The translations under genes were made by a program, and so were the position numbers. The notes beneath the pieces are model-generated. The model was not told the origin of the DNA. It searched no databases and worked only from the letters and a program-made list of their open reading frames with translations. This document shows, in pieces, positions 31,427 through 42,279 of a DNA stretch of 64,000 bases (positions are counted from its first letter, which is position 1; each line of letters opens with the position of its first letter). This DNA is from Diploptera punctata. Taxonomy: Eukaryota > Arthropoda > Insecta > Blattodea > Blaberidae. The DNA lies in contig JASPKZ010010276.1 of NCBI GenBank assembly GCA_030220185.1, positions 124,001 through 188,000 on the forward strand, given 5' to 3'.

Positions 31427-32323
31427 ACTTACTTACTCACTGGCACTATCGAACCCGTAGGTTCATGGCCGCGCGGACATACGCTCTCCATACATCCCTA
31501 TCCTGAGCTAATACTTTCCAATCATTCCCTGTATAATCTACTTCCCTCAAATCATAGTTAATGTTATTCTCCCACCTCGTTCTTGGTCTACTAACTGGGC
31601 GTTTTCCCTCTGGCTTTCCTACAAGAAGCTTCCATGCAAGTCTTTCATTCCCCATACGTGCAACATGTCCTGCCCATCGCAGTCTACGAGACTTAACTGT
31701 TCTTTTTATATCTGGCTTCCTATAAAGACCATGTAGTTCATTGTTATGTAGTATTCTCCATTCACCTGTCTGTTCATCTCTCTTTGGTCCAAAAATTTTC
31801 CTAAGTACTTTATTCTCAAATACTTGTAATCTCTTTTCCTCCCTTAAAGTAAGAGTCCATGTTTCTCACCCATATTATATAACTGGTAGAATAATAGTTT
31901 TATATATTTTCAGTTTAACGTTTTTTGAAAGGAGTTGGGATATCAAGAGTCTCTGCAATGCATAATAGCACGCATTTCCAGAATTGAGCCTATGTTTAAT
32001 TTCTTTCTGCATCTCATTCCTATTGTAATTATTGTTCCCAGGTATTTGAATTCAGCAACTTCCTCAAAATTTCCCTCATTTGTCATTAGCTGTCCATTTC
32101 CATTATATAATGAATTCCTACATGTGACCATATATTTAGTTTTATTGATATTTACTTCCAGTCCTAATTTCTTAGTGTTACTCAATAGTGTGTGCGTGTT
32201 GTCCTTTAGTATCTCCCCACTATCGGCCAATAATACTACATCATCAGCATAAACTAGCAGCTTATTAATACCATTGAGTTGTAAGCCTTCCTCATTCTCT
32301 AAAGATTTAATTGCATGCTCTAG
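31427..32323 (-). mobile_element. LINE-C, RT second half, inserted in the LINE-A tail
   Basis: Minus strand: YADDVVLLADSGEILKD (catalytic DD near 32230), LGLEVNINKTKYMV, FEEVAEFKYLGTIIT, then frameshifts, and the open C-terminus MGNERLAWKLLVGKPEGKRP to AMNLRVR with a (GTAA)n tail. ACGTTATTATTAT flanks it at 31414-31426 and 32324-32336 (13-base target duplication). Confidence 0.85.
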
Positions 32324-32325
32324 AC

Positions 32326-32361
<36 letters not shown>

Positions 32362-32388
32362 GTTATTATTATTATTGTTATCTTATAG
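32324..32388. repeat. (ATT)n tail of LINE-A copy 4, displaced
   Basis: Continues the LINE-A tail after the LINE-C insertion. Confidence 0.85.
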
Positions 32389-33611
32389 AAGAAAGTTGTA
32401 CGCATGTTAACCGGCTACAGCTATTGCAATCCTATTTTAATAAATAAAAAAAGTAACTGCAATGAACGTAACTATTTAAATAAAGTGTCTTATAAAAGTT
32501 TTGTTGAATTTGGACATTTATGACAAATCCTCTGTCATACATGGATACAATACAAGGAACAACTACTATTTACTGGAACCTAAGGAGAGATTAATTAAAT
32601 CCAAATAAATGTTTACTTTACCTCGGTTACTGTTGTAATGTGCAATAAGCTTCTCTGTGAATGTTGGTTCTAGGATTTTCAAAAATAAGGTTAAACAGTG
32701 GTTAATTGCATTGCAGCCCAGAACAATGTTGTAGTCCAATTAGTTTAACAAAATTGATTTCAACATGGAAAAGGGACCCATGTACCATTGAACAACCATT
32801 TTCCCTTGTAAGATTATTTAAAAAAGAGGGTTACTTCCTTTTCTGGGAGGCTATTCAATTGTTTATAAGAATTGTTTGAGTCATGTGTTAAAATAGTTTA
32901 ATTTTTTACAGTTGTTATTTACTCTAGACATAGCCCACAATTTAATTAATTGACGCTTTCCGACTGATGTAAAACGAATGTATAAAATTTGAATAATACG
33001 AGACAACATTTAACATAGGAAATTCTCGTATATATATAATTTTTTGTAAAAATAAATCTACAAAGAACATAAAGTCATCAATCTTGTACGTAAACAAAAT
33101 AATATTAAATATTGAAAAATATCAGAATGGGGAGTAGAATTTTCTTCGCATTAAACTAAGCCATTCCAGAGAGAAAATCCAATATATTAATGATGAAGTT
33201 TTAGCTAAATTAGTTAGTTTCATATGTGTAACGTTATTTAATTGTACTTTAATTGACCATTGTAAAATACACATCCGTGCACATTCACTAGAATGTTTTT
33301 TTTTTTTCTCTCCGAGGAAATATTTTGCAAGCACACATAAAATTAAATTATATTTCCGTCAACAGCTGAAATAAAAATCCACTCTCAATATATTTTCAGA
33401 ATTGAAATTAAAGATGTAATCAAATGCATCATTCCTAAAAAATTTCATTTATTTAATGAATGTCATACCACCTCATGTTACAATAGAAGCTGAGAAAGTT
33501 TTGGAACGATGTCAGGTTTTTATACGCGTAGTGTAAATACATTTTTGTTGTTTTATGATGTTTAACACAATTCATATTGATAAAAGCCATCACCCAAAAA
33601 AATTATCATAA
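32389..33611. other. Unassigned sequence, 1.2 kb
   Basis: AT-rich, no convincing frame or repeat end. Confidence 0.5.
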
Positions 33612-34221
33612 GTAATGTCACGAGTGATTTCCAAATTATCAATAAATCACGACTCACGAAGTGAGGAGTGAATTTATGTAGATAATTTGGAAATCAAGAG
33701 TGGCATTTGTTAGGACTATTTAACGAATAAAATTAAGCTGTTTACTCACAAATCATTGTTTAACTATAGTTATTTTAAAATATTTAAGTATTTAATGTAA
33801 ACGGAGATGTTTGAGAACAAATCAGAAATGTGAGTTTATGTTCATTCACTGCTGCTTGATCATATTATTTATTGCCAAATAAGATCGCAATATTGTAAGA
33901 GTGCACCCAAGTGGAGAAATAATGAAACTATATATCATAATCAACATTACGGGTTATTCATTTAGTTTTTAGTAAACAACTCAGTAAAATCAAGGAATCT
34001 TTTTATTATTTGCTATATTCAATGTATTTGTTGGAGAAAAATAATGCTTTGACCTGTTCAGAACATTAAAAAGGAGGAGCTTTCTTTATCACAGAAGCAG
34101 GAGCTGATAAAGAGAAATCGATAAAGAGCGAGGTGAAACACGACTGTCATTGGTTGTAAAACAACATTCATTGAAACGTGATTGGTCATCGACTAGCATT
34201 TGTGGCATGAGTTAAATAGTC
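33612..34221 (-). repeat. Repeat M, full copy
   Basis: Same ends and terminal hairpin as 30604-31225. The hairpin reads GTGATTTCCAAATTATC and GATAATTTGGAAATCA with inner ATAAATCACGACTCAC against GTGAGGAGTGAATTTAT. Confidence 0.85.
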
Positions 34222-34460
34222 TAAATTATAGCCCTTAAATTGACAAAACAGTAATTTCTGGTATTAGTTATTTAAACGTGGCCGACCGCACTGAAGACGA
34301 AACCGTGCATAAACTGTTATTATTCGATATAATATTGTGTAATTCCATACAAATGTATTATCATTAGTTTTCTTCTGTTTTATTAAAACTATTACGTAAA
34401 TTAAATCAATATCTGTTGTATGCTATAGGATACATTACGAATTTAGCAACATAAACCTTA
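34222..34460. mobile_element. TTAA-type MITE, degraded copy
   Basis: Matches the MITE at 28330 without its LINE: GCCCTTAAATTGACAAAACA, GACCGCACTGAAGACGAAAC, TCTGTTTTATTAAAACTATT, ATTACGAATTTAG. TTAA flanks are lost. Confidence 0.65.
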
Positions 34461-34517
34461 TTATACAATTATCTCTGTAGGGTATAAAGTGATTTATCGA
34501 TATATGCATTTAGTGTT

Positions 34518-34816
34518 CGGCCCGAGAGCAGGTCTCTCACTGCAATCATAGAATGTTCATGCTATGTTTTGCAGCTTTACTAGGAAATTATACATGTGGT
34601 AACTTCCCGTTGCTTTCCACATCGGTGAATGATGATGATGATGATGATACTGATAAGGATGATAATGATGGCTGGATAATTTTCGGCGACCTAAGCGTCC
34701 TGACATTTGTCTTACAGGTGAGGAAAAATCTCACACAAGAGCCTGTCCCGACCGGGAATCGAACCGGGCCCACTGCGTGATAAGGCAGCAATGCTACCTC
34801 GAGAACACAGCGGTGG
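34518..34816 (-). mobile_element. SINE-1, tail type 1
   Basis: Full unit in minus orientation: head ACCTCGAGAACACAGCGGTG (plus-strand view), the CCCGACCGGGAATCGAACCG B-box region, and the tail TTTGCAGCTTTACTAGGAAA. Confidence 0.8.
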
Positions 34817-34827
34817 ACCTATGTATA

Positions 34828-35547
34828 GGGTGTTGCAAAAAAACACCGACAACGGAAGTGAGGTAGTATATTGAAATAAGCTGATCATTTTTAAAAGGTA
34901 CCAATGTCCGGAAACTATGCGTTTTCACACTATGACTAGTTATAATTATGTCTCAAGATCAATGTTAGTTCAAAGAATTTGAAGACTCCTTACCTGACAA
35001 CACCTCACATGTACGGAACCGGTGATACGTGGCTTCGCAACGGAATGTGGCTGCAACACGACGGAACTCCAGCTCGCTTCGATGCCAATGTGACGAAATA
35101 TTTGGATACCAAGTACCCAGGTCGATGAATTGCCAGAGGTGGACCTGTCCCATGACCTACGAGATCACCTAATCTTTACCGTCTCGACTAAATTTTGTGG
35201 GGCGACATGAAACAGTCTGTTTATCAGACTCCAATAGAGACACGTATGGATCTTATAGCCCTAATCCACGCTGCTACAAAAATAATTCAAACGAGGCCAG
35301 GCGTATTTGAACGCGCGCGCCAGTCATTACACCACCGACGTATGCTCTGCAATGAAATGGGAGGTGGGTATTTAAAAAAAACTTGATGTGACTATGACAG
35401 TATTGTCAAGTATTCAGTGTTGAAATCTAACTAACGGAACTCTTGAGAAGTTAGCTACCCATAGTGTGAAACGCATCATTTCCGGATATTTATACCTTCT
35501 TAAAAAGATCAACATATCTCAATATACCACCCTACCACCGTTGTCGG
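34828..35547 (+). mobile_element. Tc1/mariner-like remnant, right end truncated
   Basis: Left inverted repeat GGGTGTTGCAAAAAAACACC next to TA. The plus strand encodes WLRNGMWLQHDGTPARFDA (second catalytic D in QHD), then a stop, then MWGDMKQSVYQTPIETRMDL to RRMLCNEMGGGYL, the Tc3-like C-terminus (W-G-D/H-L-K region). The DNA-binding domain and first catalytic D are absent. The right repeat stops at TTGTCGG, losing about 20 terminal bases. Confidence 0.85.
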
Positions 35548-35814
35548 AGCAGAGGTGTGTATGTTCGATTCTCCTCAGTAATAGACCTGTTTACGTGACT
35601 TGTGGTTATATCAGAATGCCGAAACAAAAATTATGCAAAGATGAGTCCATTCCTACACAAAGCGGTCTGTACTAGAAGTCTGTCCCGAGTAGCGCTTTCA
35701 GCTGCAGTTTGTAAACAAACGGTTTAAGTACGATGCAGCCTAGCCTATAACAATACTTTTTTTTCAGTCCTAATTATAATTATGATAATAAAAATTGCTA
35801 TATTAAAATTATAT
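35548..35814. other. Unassigned sequence
   Basis: Nothing recognised. Confidence 0.4.
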
Positions 35815-35990
35815 AGCTGTGGTCGAAAAACAGGCCTCAGAAGGTCCTTAAGGTAGGAGGAGGTTAAGATCCCATCTTTCTAGATAACCAGTTGTCAGAC
35901 CTGCATGACGGTCGCCTTTACCCCCAGAACATGCTGTGGTACTCACTTCCTCCAGAGGGTAAATCGACCTCAGGCCACGATCGCTTAACT
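35815..35990 (-). mobile_element. SINE-5, 5'-truncated
   Basis: Minus-strand blocks shared with the copy at 60841-61135: GAGG-AAG-GAGTACCA, GGCGACCGTCATGCAGG, GTTATCTAGAAAGATGGGAT, CTTAACCTCCT and GGCC at the end. The tRNA-like head is missing. Confidence 0.55.
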
Positions 35991-36225
35991 TTGTTGTTAT
36001 ATATTTTGCAATATTTTATACATCTCTTGGCATGGTAATATTTTGTTAACATTTATGAACAGTAGATGAATGTGGTTTGGCCTTCACCCTTATTTTGATC
36101 TCAATTACCGTTATATTTTGTTAATTTTGAATGTCTCAAAACAGACATATTATTTACGGTAACTGGGGAAACGCATTGAGCATTTAAACCTGAAGTGGAT
36201 GGGTTAAGGAAGTTTAAAAATACTG

Positions 36226-36348
36226 ATTACGCAACTAACTCACTGGCTCTATCGAACACGTAGGTTCATGGCCGCACGGACATAAGCTCTTCATACATCT
36301 CTATCCTGAGCTAACGTTTTCCAATTATCCTCCGTATAATCTACTTCC
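36226..36348 (-). mobile_element. LINE-C 3' end, part 1
   Basis: Plus-strand view: TATCGAACACGTAGGTTCAT (the AMNLRV end), GACATAAGCTCTTCATACAT, up to TAATCTACTTCC, where SINE-6 interrupts. Confidence 0.75.
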
Positions 36349-36647
36349 GGCGGCTCCGTGGTGCTAGGGTCCTGAGATCGAGACTAGGTCACTCCATGAG
36401 GACGAAACGGAGCTTGGCAGGTTTTTTCGGGGGTTTCTCCCGTTTTCCACTGCCACAATGCCATTCCACCATTTCTCCACACTCACTTAATCCATTTACG
36501 TTTCATTTCGTTCATCAGCCCCGTGATGGTGCGTCAGGTGTGGTCGGCACCCTTGTCATTCACAGGCTCTATATAGGGGACTTCATCTCATCTCAACCCT
36601 CGATCCGGCCCTGAGTTGTACACTAGTTGAGGATATTTATTTATTAA
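36349..36647 (+). mobile_element. SINE-6-like insertion with target duplication
   Basis: About 300 bases starting GGCGGCTCCGTGGTGCTAGG, with TTTCTCCCGTTTTCCACTGC, CAGCCCCGTGATGGTGCG and CATCTCATCTCAACCC. TAATCTACTTCC (36337-36348) recurs as TAACCTACATCC (36648-36659), a diverged 12-base duplication. The head is only weakly tRNA-like. Confidence 0.6.
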
Positions 36648-36850
36648 TAACCTACATCCCTTAAATTGGTTAATATTATTTTCTCACCTCATTATTGGTC
36701 TAACAACTCGTTTCCCTCTGGTTTTTCCTACTAGAAGCTTCCATGCTCCTCTTCCATTCCCCATGTCCTGCCCATCGCAATCTAAGAGAGTTAACTGTTA
36801 TTATTGGATATTATTTCCTATAAAGATCATGTAGTTCACTGTTACGTAAC
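36648..36850 (-). mobile_element. LINE-C 3' end, part 2
   Basis: Continues part 1: CTCACCTCATTATTGGTCTA, TTTCCCTCTGGTTTTTCCTA, CCCATGTCCTGCCCATCGCA, matching the GRP, PEGKRP and AGHVARM coding blocks on the minus strand. Several small deletions. Confidence 0.7.
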
Positions 36851-36954
36851 ATTGAGCAACAAAAAAATAAACTTTTTTTTTGTCTCACAAAGAAAAATAT
36901 GTGATTCTGATAGTATGTTTGCTCCTGAATTCAAATATAATATCGGTTTTTCTC

Positions 36955-37320
36955 CATCACGCAAGGTTTGAAGAAGATTCCATCCTTTTAGCCGGGAACC
37001 AAGCATTTCAGACTGGTTTTTGGATTACTTTAAATCTCGTATGAGATCGTTAAGATCTTCTTGAGTCAATAAATGAGGCTCAGATGAATAGCTTTGTTTA
37101 AAAGTTGTATCACCAAAATCTGTTTCTTCTTCTTCTTCCTTCTTCCATCAGAATCTGAGCTATCTTCATCTAACGTCCCATGTTCTGGAGGCTTTGGTAT
37201 GGGCAATTCTTCGCAGTTTGGAACTGGTCTCACTGCAGATTGCAAGTCAGTGTACACCACTGTATGTTTTGATTTTGACGTAATCCCTTTAAAATAATTA
37301 TTTAAATCCATTAAATGAAA
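36955..37320 (-). pseudogene. Fragment of a multicopy arthropod protein family
   Basis: The minus strand reads GITSKSKHTVVYTDLQSAVR, PVPNCEELPIPKPPEH, DEDSSDSD, a lysine run, and in another frame LTQEDLNDLIRDL and SEMLGSRLKGWNLL. The same ordered blocks occur in the longer copy at 42280-43911. The function of the family is unknown to me. The copy is truncated at both ends and frameshifted. Confidence 0.65.
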
Positions 37321-38589
37321 TTAAAATTTAAAACGAACTGTGGGTGATGGAGAAATTCCAAATACAATATTTGAAAACACGATAAAAACTGCATTAAGTA
37401 CAACTATTGGTACTCATGAGACAAAAATCATGTTGACCTGTATAATCTTCACCATTCTTCTGTTTGTTCAACTCTCTTTGGCCCTAACTTCACAGGGACT
37501 CGAACCCGCAATCATCGTGATTGTAGCTGCAGACCTTGTTACAATATGTTACCATGTTCAAAAAGACCAAAGCTAAACTGAGACGACTATACAATCTTTG
37601 CAAAGATATTTTGGAGTGCTATTAGTTGGACAAGACTGATTTATGTTATTGTGAGAGTGAACTAAAGTTGCGTGGGAATTGCTTTGCTATAAACATTAAG
37701 TCTATTCTGGAATGACGTTCTCTGAACAAAATTGATCTCATAAGAGCAGTTGAGAGTTAATACAAGTTCCATTTAATCCTGAAAATACCAAAGAAGGTTT
37801 TGTTCGTTGCTCTTTAACCTTAAAACTTACAGATCAAAGGAAATGATTAATTCCACAGACCTTTTAAAGTACAGCCATTTATCACGTTTGGAATATTTTT
37901 AATGGAATCCTTTTTTACGATAAAATATACAGTCAAACACAATCATTTGTTTAATAGAACACAAAATGTTTATAAAATAGTACTATCATAAAGAGCTTTA
38001 AGAGTAACTTTAATATTGAAGTAACATTTTACAATTAAGCACATTTCACTTTCATTTCAGTGCTTAAAATGTTCATAATTTATGTTATAAACTTTTTTGA
38101 GGTTTACGGCTTTGTACTCTGCAAGCTTCTAATGATCCTTTTATGTAATCCTAGTAGAGCGACTTTTTTCTATATTGTAAATTAGAATCGTAGAGGTAGA
38201 TTATATCTGAACGTTCATGTAACGAGGTTTTTAATAAATAACGAAACGTGAATCTGTTAATGAACTTCAGAATTATCTGCATTGAAATCAGGGCATTTTA
38301 TACAAGGGTGAACAAAAACCTGCAAACTAGCAGAATGCAAAGAGTTCCCTGTAAAAATATACGAAATATTCCTAGCATAAATTAGGTGTAATCAGACATA
38401 ATACACGGTGTCCCCAGAAACATTCCGTGGTTACAGTCGCAGTCAGTTGATGGATTTATACAAAATAGGTGTCATTAGAAAGATAAATGAATATAATTTA
38501 AAATTGATAAAATGACTGAAACAACACATTACGTAATTTTGTTTATTGTAATTTAGATATTCGTACCTGCAAAATTTGGATATGGAGAT
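37321..38589. other. Unassigned sequence, 1.3 kb
   Basis: A plus-strand frame of 78 codons at 37340 has no recognisable relative. Near 38404 CACGGTGTCCCCAGAAAC could be a transposon end but has no partner. Confidence 0.45.
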
Positions 38590-39500
38590 GAAATAAGGAA
38601 ATTTCAACAGATATGTGATTCGGTTAGTTTATGCTGATGATGTAGTAATATAGGGCGATATAGCGAAGAGATACGAAAGGCCAACGCTAGGTATTGAGTA
38701 ACGCTAAGAAATTGGAACTGGAAGTAAATATCAATAACACTAAATATATGACCACACATAGAAATACATTATATAATGAAAATGGACAGCTAATGACAAA
38801 TGAGGAAAATTTTGAGGAAGTGGCTGAATTCAAATACCAAGGAACAATAATTTCAAACAGGAATGAGATGCACAAAGAAATTAAACATAGGCTCAATTCA
38901 GGAAATGTGTGCTATTATGCATTACAGAGACACTTGACGTCCCAACTCCTTTCAAAACACTTTTTAAATGAACAATATATAAAAGTATTCTTCTACCAGT
39001 TACATTATATGGATTGCAACAACATGAACACTTACTTTAAGGGAGGAAGGAAAAGGAGATTAGAAGTATTTGAGAATAAAGTTCTTAGTAATATTTTTGG
39101 ACCAATGAGAGAATGAACAGGCAGGGTGAATGGAGAAGACTACTAACAAGGGATACTACATGGTCTTCATAGTAAGTTCAGATTATACGAAGAACAGTTA
39201 AGTCCTGTTAGATTGCTATAGGCAGGACGGTACAAAATGGGGGGGATATGAAATGGGGAATGAAAGACTTGCATGGAAGCTTCTTATAGGACAAAAGCAA
39301 GAGGGAAAACGCCCAGTTGGCAGACAAATAATGGGGTGGGGGAATAACATTAATTATGATTTGAGGGAAGTAGATTATACAGGGAGGAAGTAGATTATAC
39401 AGGGAATGACAAAACCTTGGCTCAGGCTATGGATGTATGGAGAGCTTATGTCCTCGCGGACATGAACCTAGGGGTTCGATAGTACAGTAGTAAGTTGGTT
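38590..39500 (+). mobile_element. LINE-C, RT second half, decayed
   Basis: Plus strand: LVYADDVVI (catalytic DD near 38635), then after frameshifts MSNAKKLELEVNINNTKYMT, ENFEEVAEFKYQGTIISNRN, RRLEVFENKVLSNIFGPMRE, and the final MNLGVR-like end at about 39475 with a TAGTAAG tail. It also has a short internal duplication (GTAGATTATACAGGGA twice near 39370-39400). Confidence 0.75.
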
Positions 39501-39519
39501 AGTTAGATATGTGATTCTT

Positions 39520-39998
39520 CAATAAGAAGATGTTTGAGAAATAAGACCTAAAGGAAGGAAACTCAATTGGAAATTTTACAAAACTGTAGGAAGTTCCACT
39601 CGTTACCAAAAAGGGTATGAGACATGGCTTTTTTTTAAAACGATCTCTGATATAAACATAAAAAATTGAGACAATTAGAAATTCTATTTCTGAGATACGG
39701 TGACAGGTGTATATTTAAGAGATCAAAAAAAGATTGTCAAGAGATCGAAGATGAATTAACAATTACATAATATAGGCCTTCTTAAACGAGACGAAATATA
39801 CAGAAAATAAATGTAAATGGTGTGTAAACATATAGAGTATCCAAAGAATGCCAAATACTTGTTTTTCTTCAAACAGATACTTTCTTATTTGACCTGAAGG
39901 CGCAAAGATATGTAGGAAGACCGAAACAACGTTGGAAGGACGACCTGTATCATATTGTGCAGCAGGGAGAGGAACGGGTCATTAGGCCCACCATACCA
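39520..39998 (+). mobile_element. LINE-D C-terminal fragment, strongly decayed
   Basis: Traces in several frames: TQLEILQNC, LEILFLRYGDRC and finally RRYVGRPKQRWKDDLYHIV, the GRP-RRW block. Many stops. Confidence 0.5.
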
Positions 39999-40034
39999 GT
40001 GGTATGGAGACTCGATGTCACAATAATTTTTTGT

Positions 40035-40097
40035 ATATTGTTAACCTGGTTGAGTGGTCGAACCAGGCCTTAAAGGCGGCCAGATAAAATGAAGCTA
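40035..40097 (+). mobile_element. LINE-A 3' end relic
   Basis: CTGGTTGAGTGG, AGGCCTTAAAGGCGGCCAGA and TAAAATGAAG correspond to the last 60 bases of LINE-A. An ATT block follows directly. Confidence 0.5.
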
Positions 40098-40245
40098 TTA
40101 TATTATATTATTATTATTATCATTATCATTATTATTATCATTATCATTATTATTATTATTAGGCCTATTATCATTATTATCATTATAATTATTATTATCA
40201 TTATTATTATGTATTATTATTATTATGTATTATTATTATTATTAG

Positions 40246-40322
<77 letters not shown>
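40098..40322. repeat. (ATT)n block, 225 bases
   Basis: The largest microsatellite in the window, with ATC, AGG and GTATT interruptions in its left half and pure ATT at the right. Confidence 0.97.
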
Positions 40323-40323
<1 letters not shown>

Positions 40324-40914
40324 GGTGTCTCTTGGAGGGGCTGACCTAACAACTTGTCACTAGCTAACATTTAGGGGGAAATAAGCAAAAATAAATTTTC
40401 TCTATTAAATAACTGCCGCAAAGAAACATCCTTGTCCCACGTGGGAATTTAAATATAGAGAAAATATTCTTGATCATTACAGATTATTAGGTTGCAATTT
40501 AAACGTGAGCGTGAAAGGGCCGACAAATTTAGCTTTGAGCTATCTTATTTCGGAATTGGTCTTTTTGCGTGTCATAAGATTAGGACACGGGAACCGCTGC
40601 TTTACTTCCGTTCCGAATGGAAATTAAGATTTTTAAGCCAAGAAAAATTAGGTTTAAATCTACGAATCTCAGAAGCATAACTGTTAAGAAATGGGTCTTG
40701 GGAAAGAACTTTTAGTCCAGCCTTGACAATTCAAGAAAATAAGAAAACCCCTCTCTCCTATTAGATTGGTAGGCCCTGGGACATTCTAACATTTAAATGT
40801 TATCGTCTTAGCTAATTTGCTCGGTTAATGGAATTACTGGTGTAATTATTCGTTACTTTTGTACAGTTTTTTTCACTGTTTTTAATTTCTTGTACACTAA
40901 AGCTCTTACCTCTA
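40323..40914. other. Unassigned sequence
   Basis: Nothing recognised. Confidence 0.45.
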
Positions 40915-40965
40915 ACTCCAACTCACTGGCACTATCGAATCCGTAGGTTCATGCCCGTATAGACA
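40915..40965 (-). mobile_element. LINE-C 3' terminal relic
   Basis: CACTGGCACTATCGAATCCG and GTAGGTTCATG, the last 50 bases of LINE-C, with no more of the element. Confidence 0.6.
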
Positions 40966-41165
40966 ACACCAAAGCTCTTATGTTATATGACATTAAACTA
41001 TGTTAATTTGTACTATTTTAAATGATTTTACACCATAGAGGGTAGACTATTATATATTTTTCGTGATTTATATGTACACTATTCCTTTTGGAAAATCCTG
41101 ATCCATGTCAATTCGCTACTTAAGATACGTAGAACTATCATATTGTAAACGTTAACTTTATTATA

Positions 41166-41986
41166 TACTAGCGTACCCGGCAGACGTTGTCCTGCCCGAA
41201 CGTTCATTTCTTATGTCATGGGCGGACGATAGAAATATGTTACTGTTTTTTACCATAAAATCCAGCAATTAGGACATAATTAGATATTATTAAATAAGTT
41301 CGCAAGAAAACCTCTTACAGCCTTCTGTAGTGGCTCAAGAAGTGCAAATGATGACGTCACATAGTCATGAATATTAGAATTGTACCCTCCTTTGCAGATA
41401 AGTTAAGAACCGTCATATAACAATTATATTAGAGTGAAAAAAAAGATAAATTGATGAGAGTGAGCCAAAACAGTTTTTTTTAGCTATATTTCATTCCTAA
41501 CCCACTGTGCACCGGTCCCATACTGGCATTACAAAAATGTCTTCCCCCCGTAGAGACTCGAACCAGCGTAAGTCCCATAGTTCTGCGCCAAGACTTTCTT
41601 GCGTTAACCACTCGTCTATGGCGCTAGACTCTTGGTATCAATGAAAGACAAAAATGGTTTTTGTGAGTTATCCGTAAGAGATAAACATATGCTGTCGCGG
41701 ACTTTTAGCCTATGTAGAGCTTTTTGTGTATTTCTTATGGTTTAGGCAGCGTAAGCCATTTAAGCGTCCAAAGAGCTACTTTTTTTCACGTTTTCCACTA
41801 CAAAGGGCGATTTTTTAAGGGTGTAGGAGTTGAGTATCACAACTCTCTTGTAGCCTATGTTCATCCCGGGAATCTCCTGAACATTTTTCAAAAAACCCAT
41901 CACAATCGGATCAACAATATGGCCGCGCATAAAGTACGAACGAACAAACATACAAACAAACAAACATTAATTTTTATATATAAGAT
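41166..41986 (+). repeat. Repeat H, near-complete copy
   Basis: TACTAGCGTACCCGGCAGAC at the left, CTCCTTTGCAGATAAGTTAA, an inverted-orientation SINE-4 head segment (41500-41640), GTTATCCGTAAGAGATAAAC, GCTGTCGCGGACTTTTAG, TTAAGCGTCCAAAGAGCTAC, GGATCAACAATATGGCCGCG, and the end AAACATTAATTTTTATATAT. It mirrors 21925-23313. ACCCGGC-GTTG-CCTGCC near its start can form a short hairpin. Confidence 0.7.
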
Positions 41987-42279
41987 TACACAAGTCTACA
42001 TTTTAAAAAAAATTCTCAGATGATAAAATAGGTGTTTTAAAATCAAATATTTATACTGATACCAGAAATTATTTCCATTTTTGTCTATCACGTCAGGTTT
42101 GTGCACAAAATAAGAATTTATATCTTCACGTTTTAGCTACTACAAGTACAAATATATTCAAACTTCATTTCACACAAGATAATTTTTTGTTAAAAATACT
42201 ATAAAGAACTGCCCTAATAATTTATTTACTACCATGTAACAAAACAGAAAGTAAATGGTGTTCCATTAATTTTGAAACC
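41987..42279. other. Unassigned sequence
   Basis: AT-rich, possibly the 3' flank of the pseudogene that follows. Confidence 0.4.

Noticed and set aside
37340..37576. A 78-codon frame with a hydrophobic segment
   Set aside because: No relative recognised, no splice or promoter evidence; kept only as unassigned sequence.
40089..40349. An 86-codon isoleucine-rich frame
   Set aside because: Direct translation of the ATT microsatellite.
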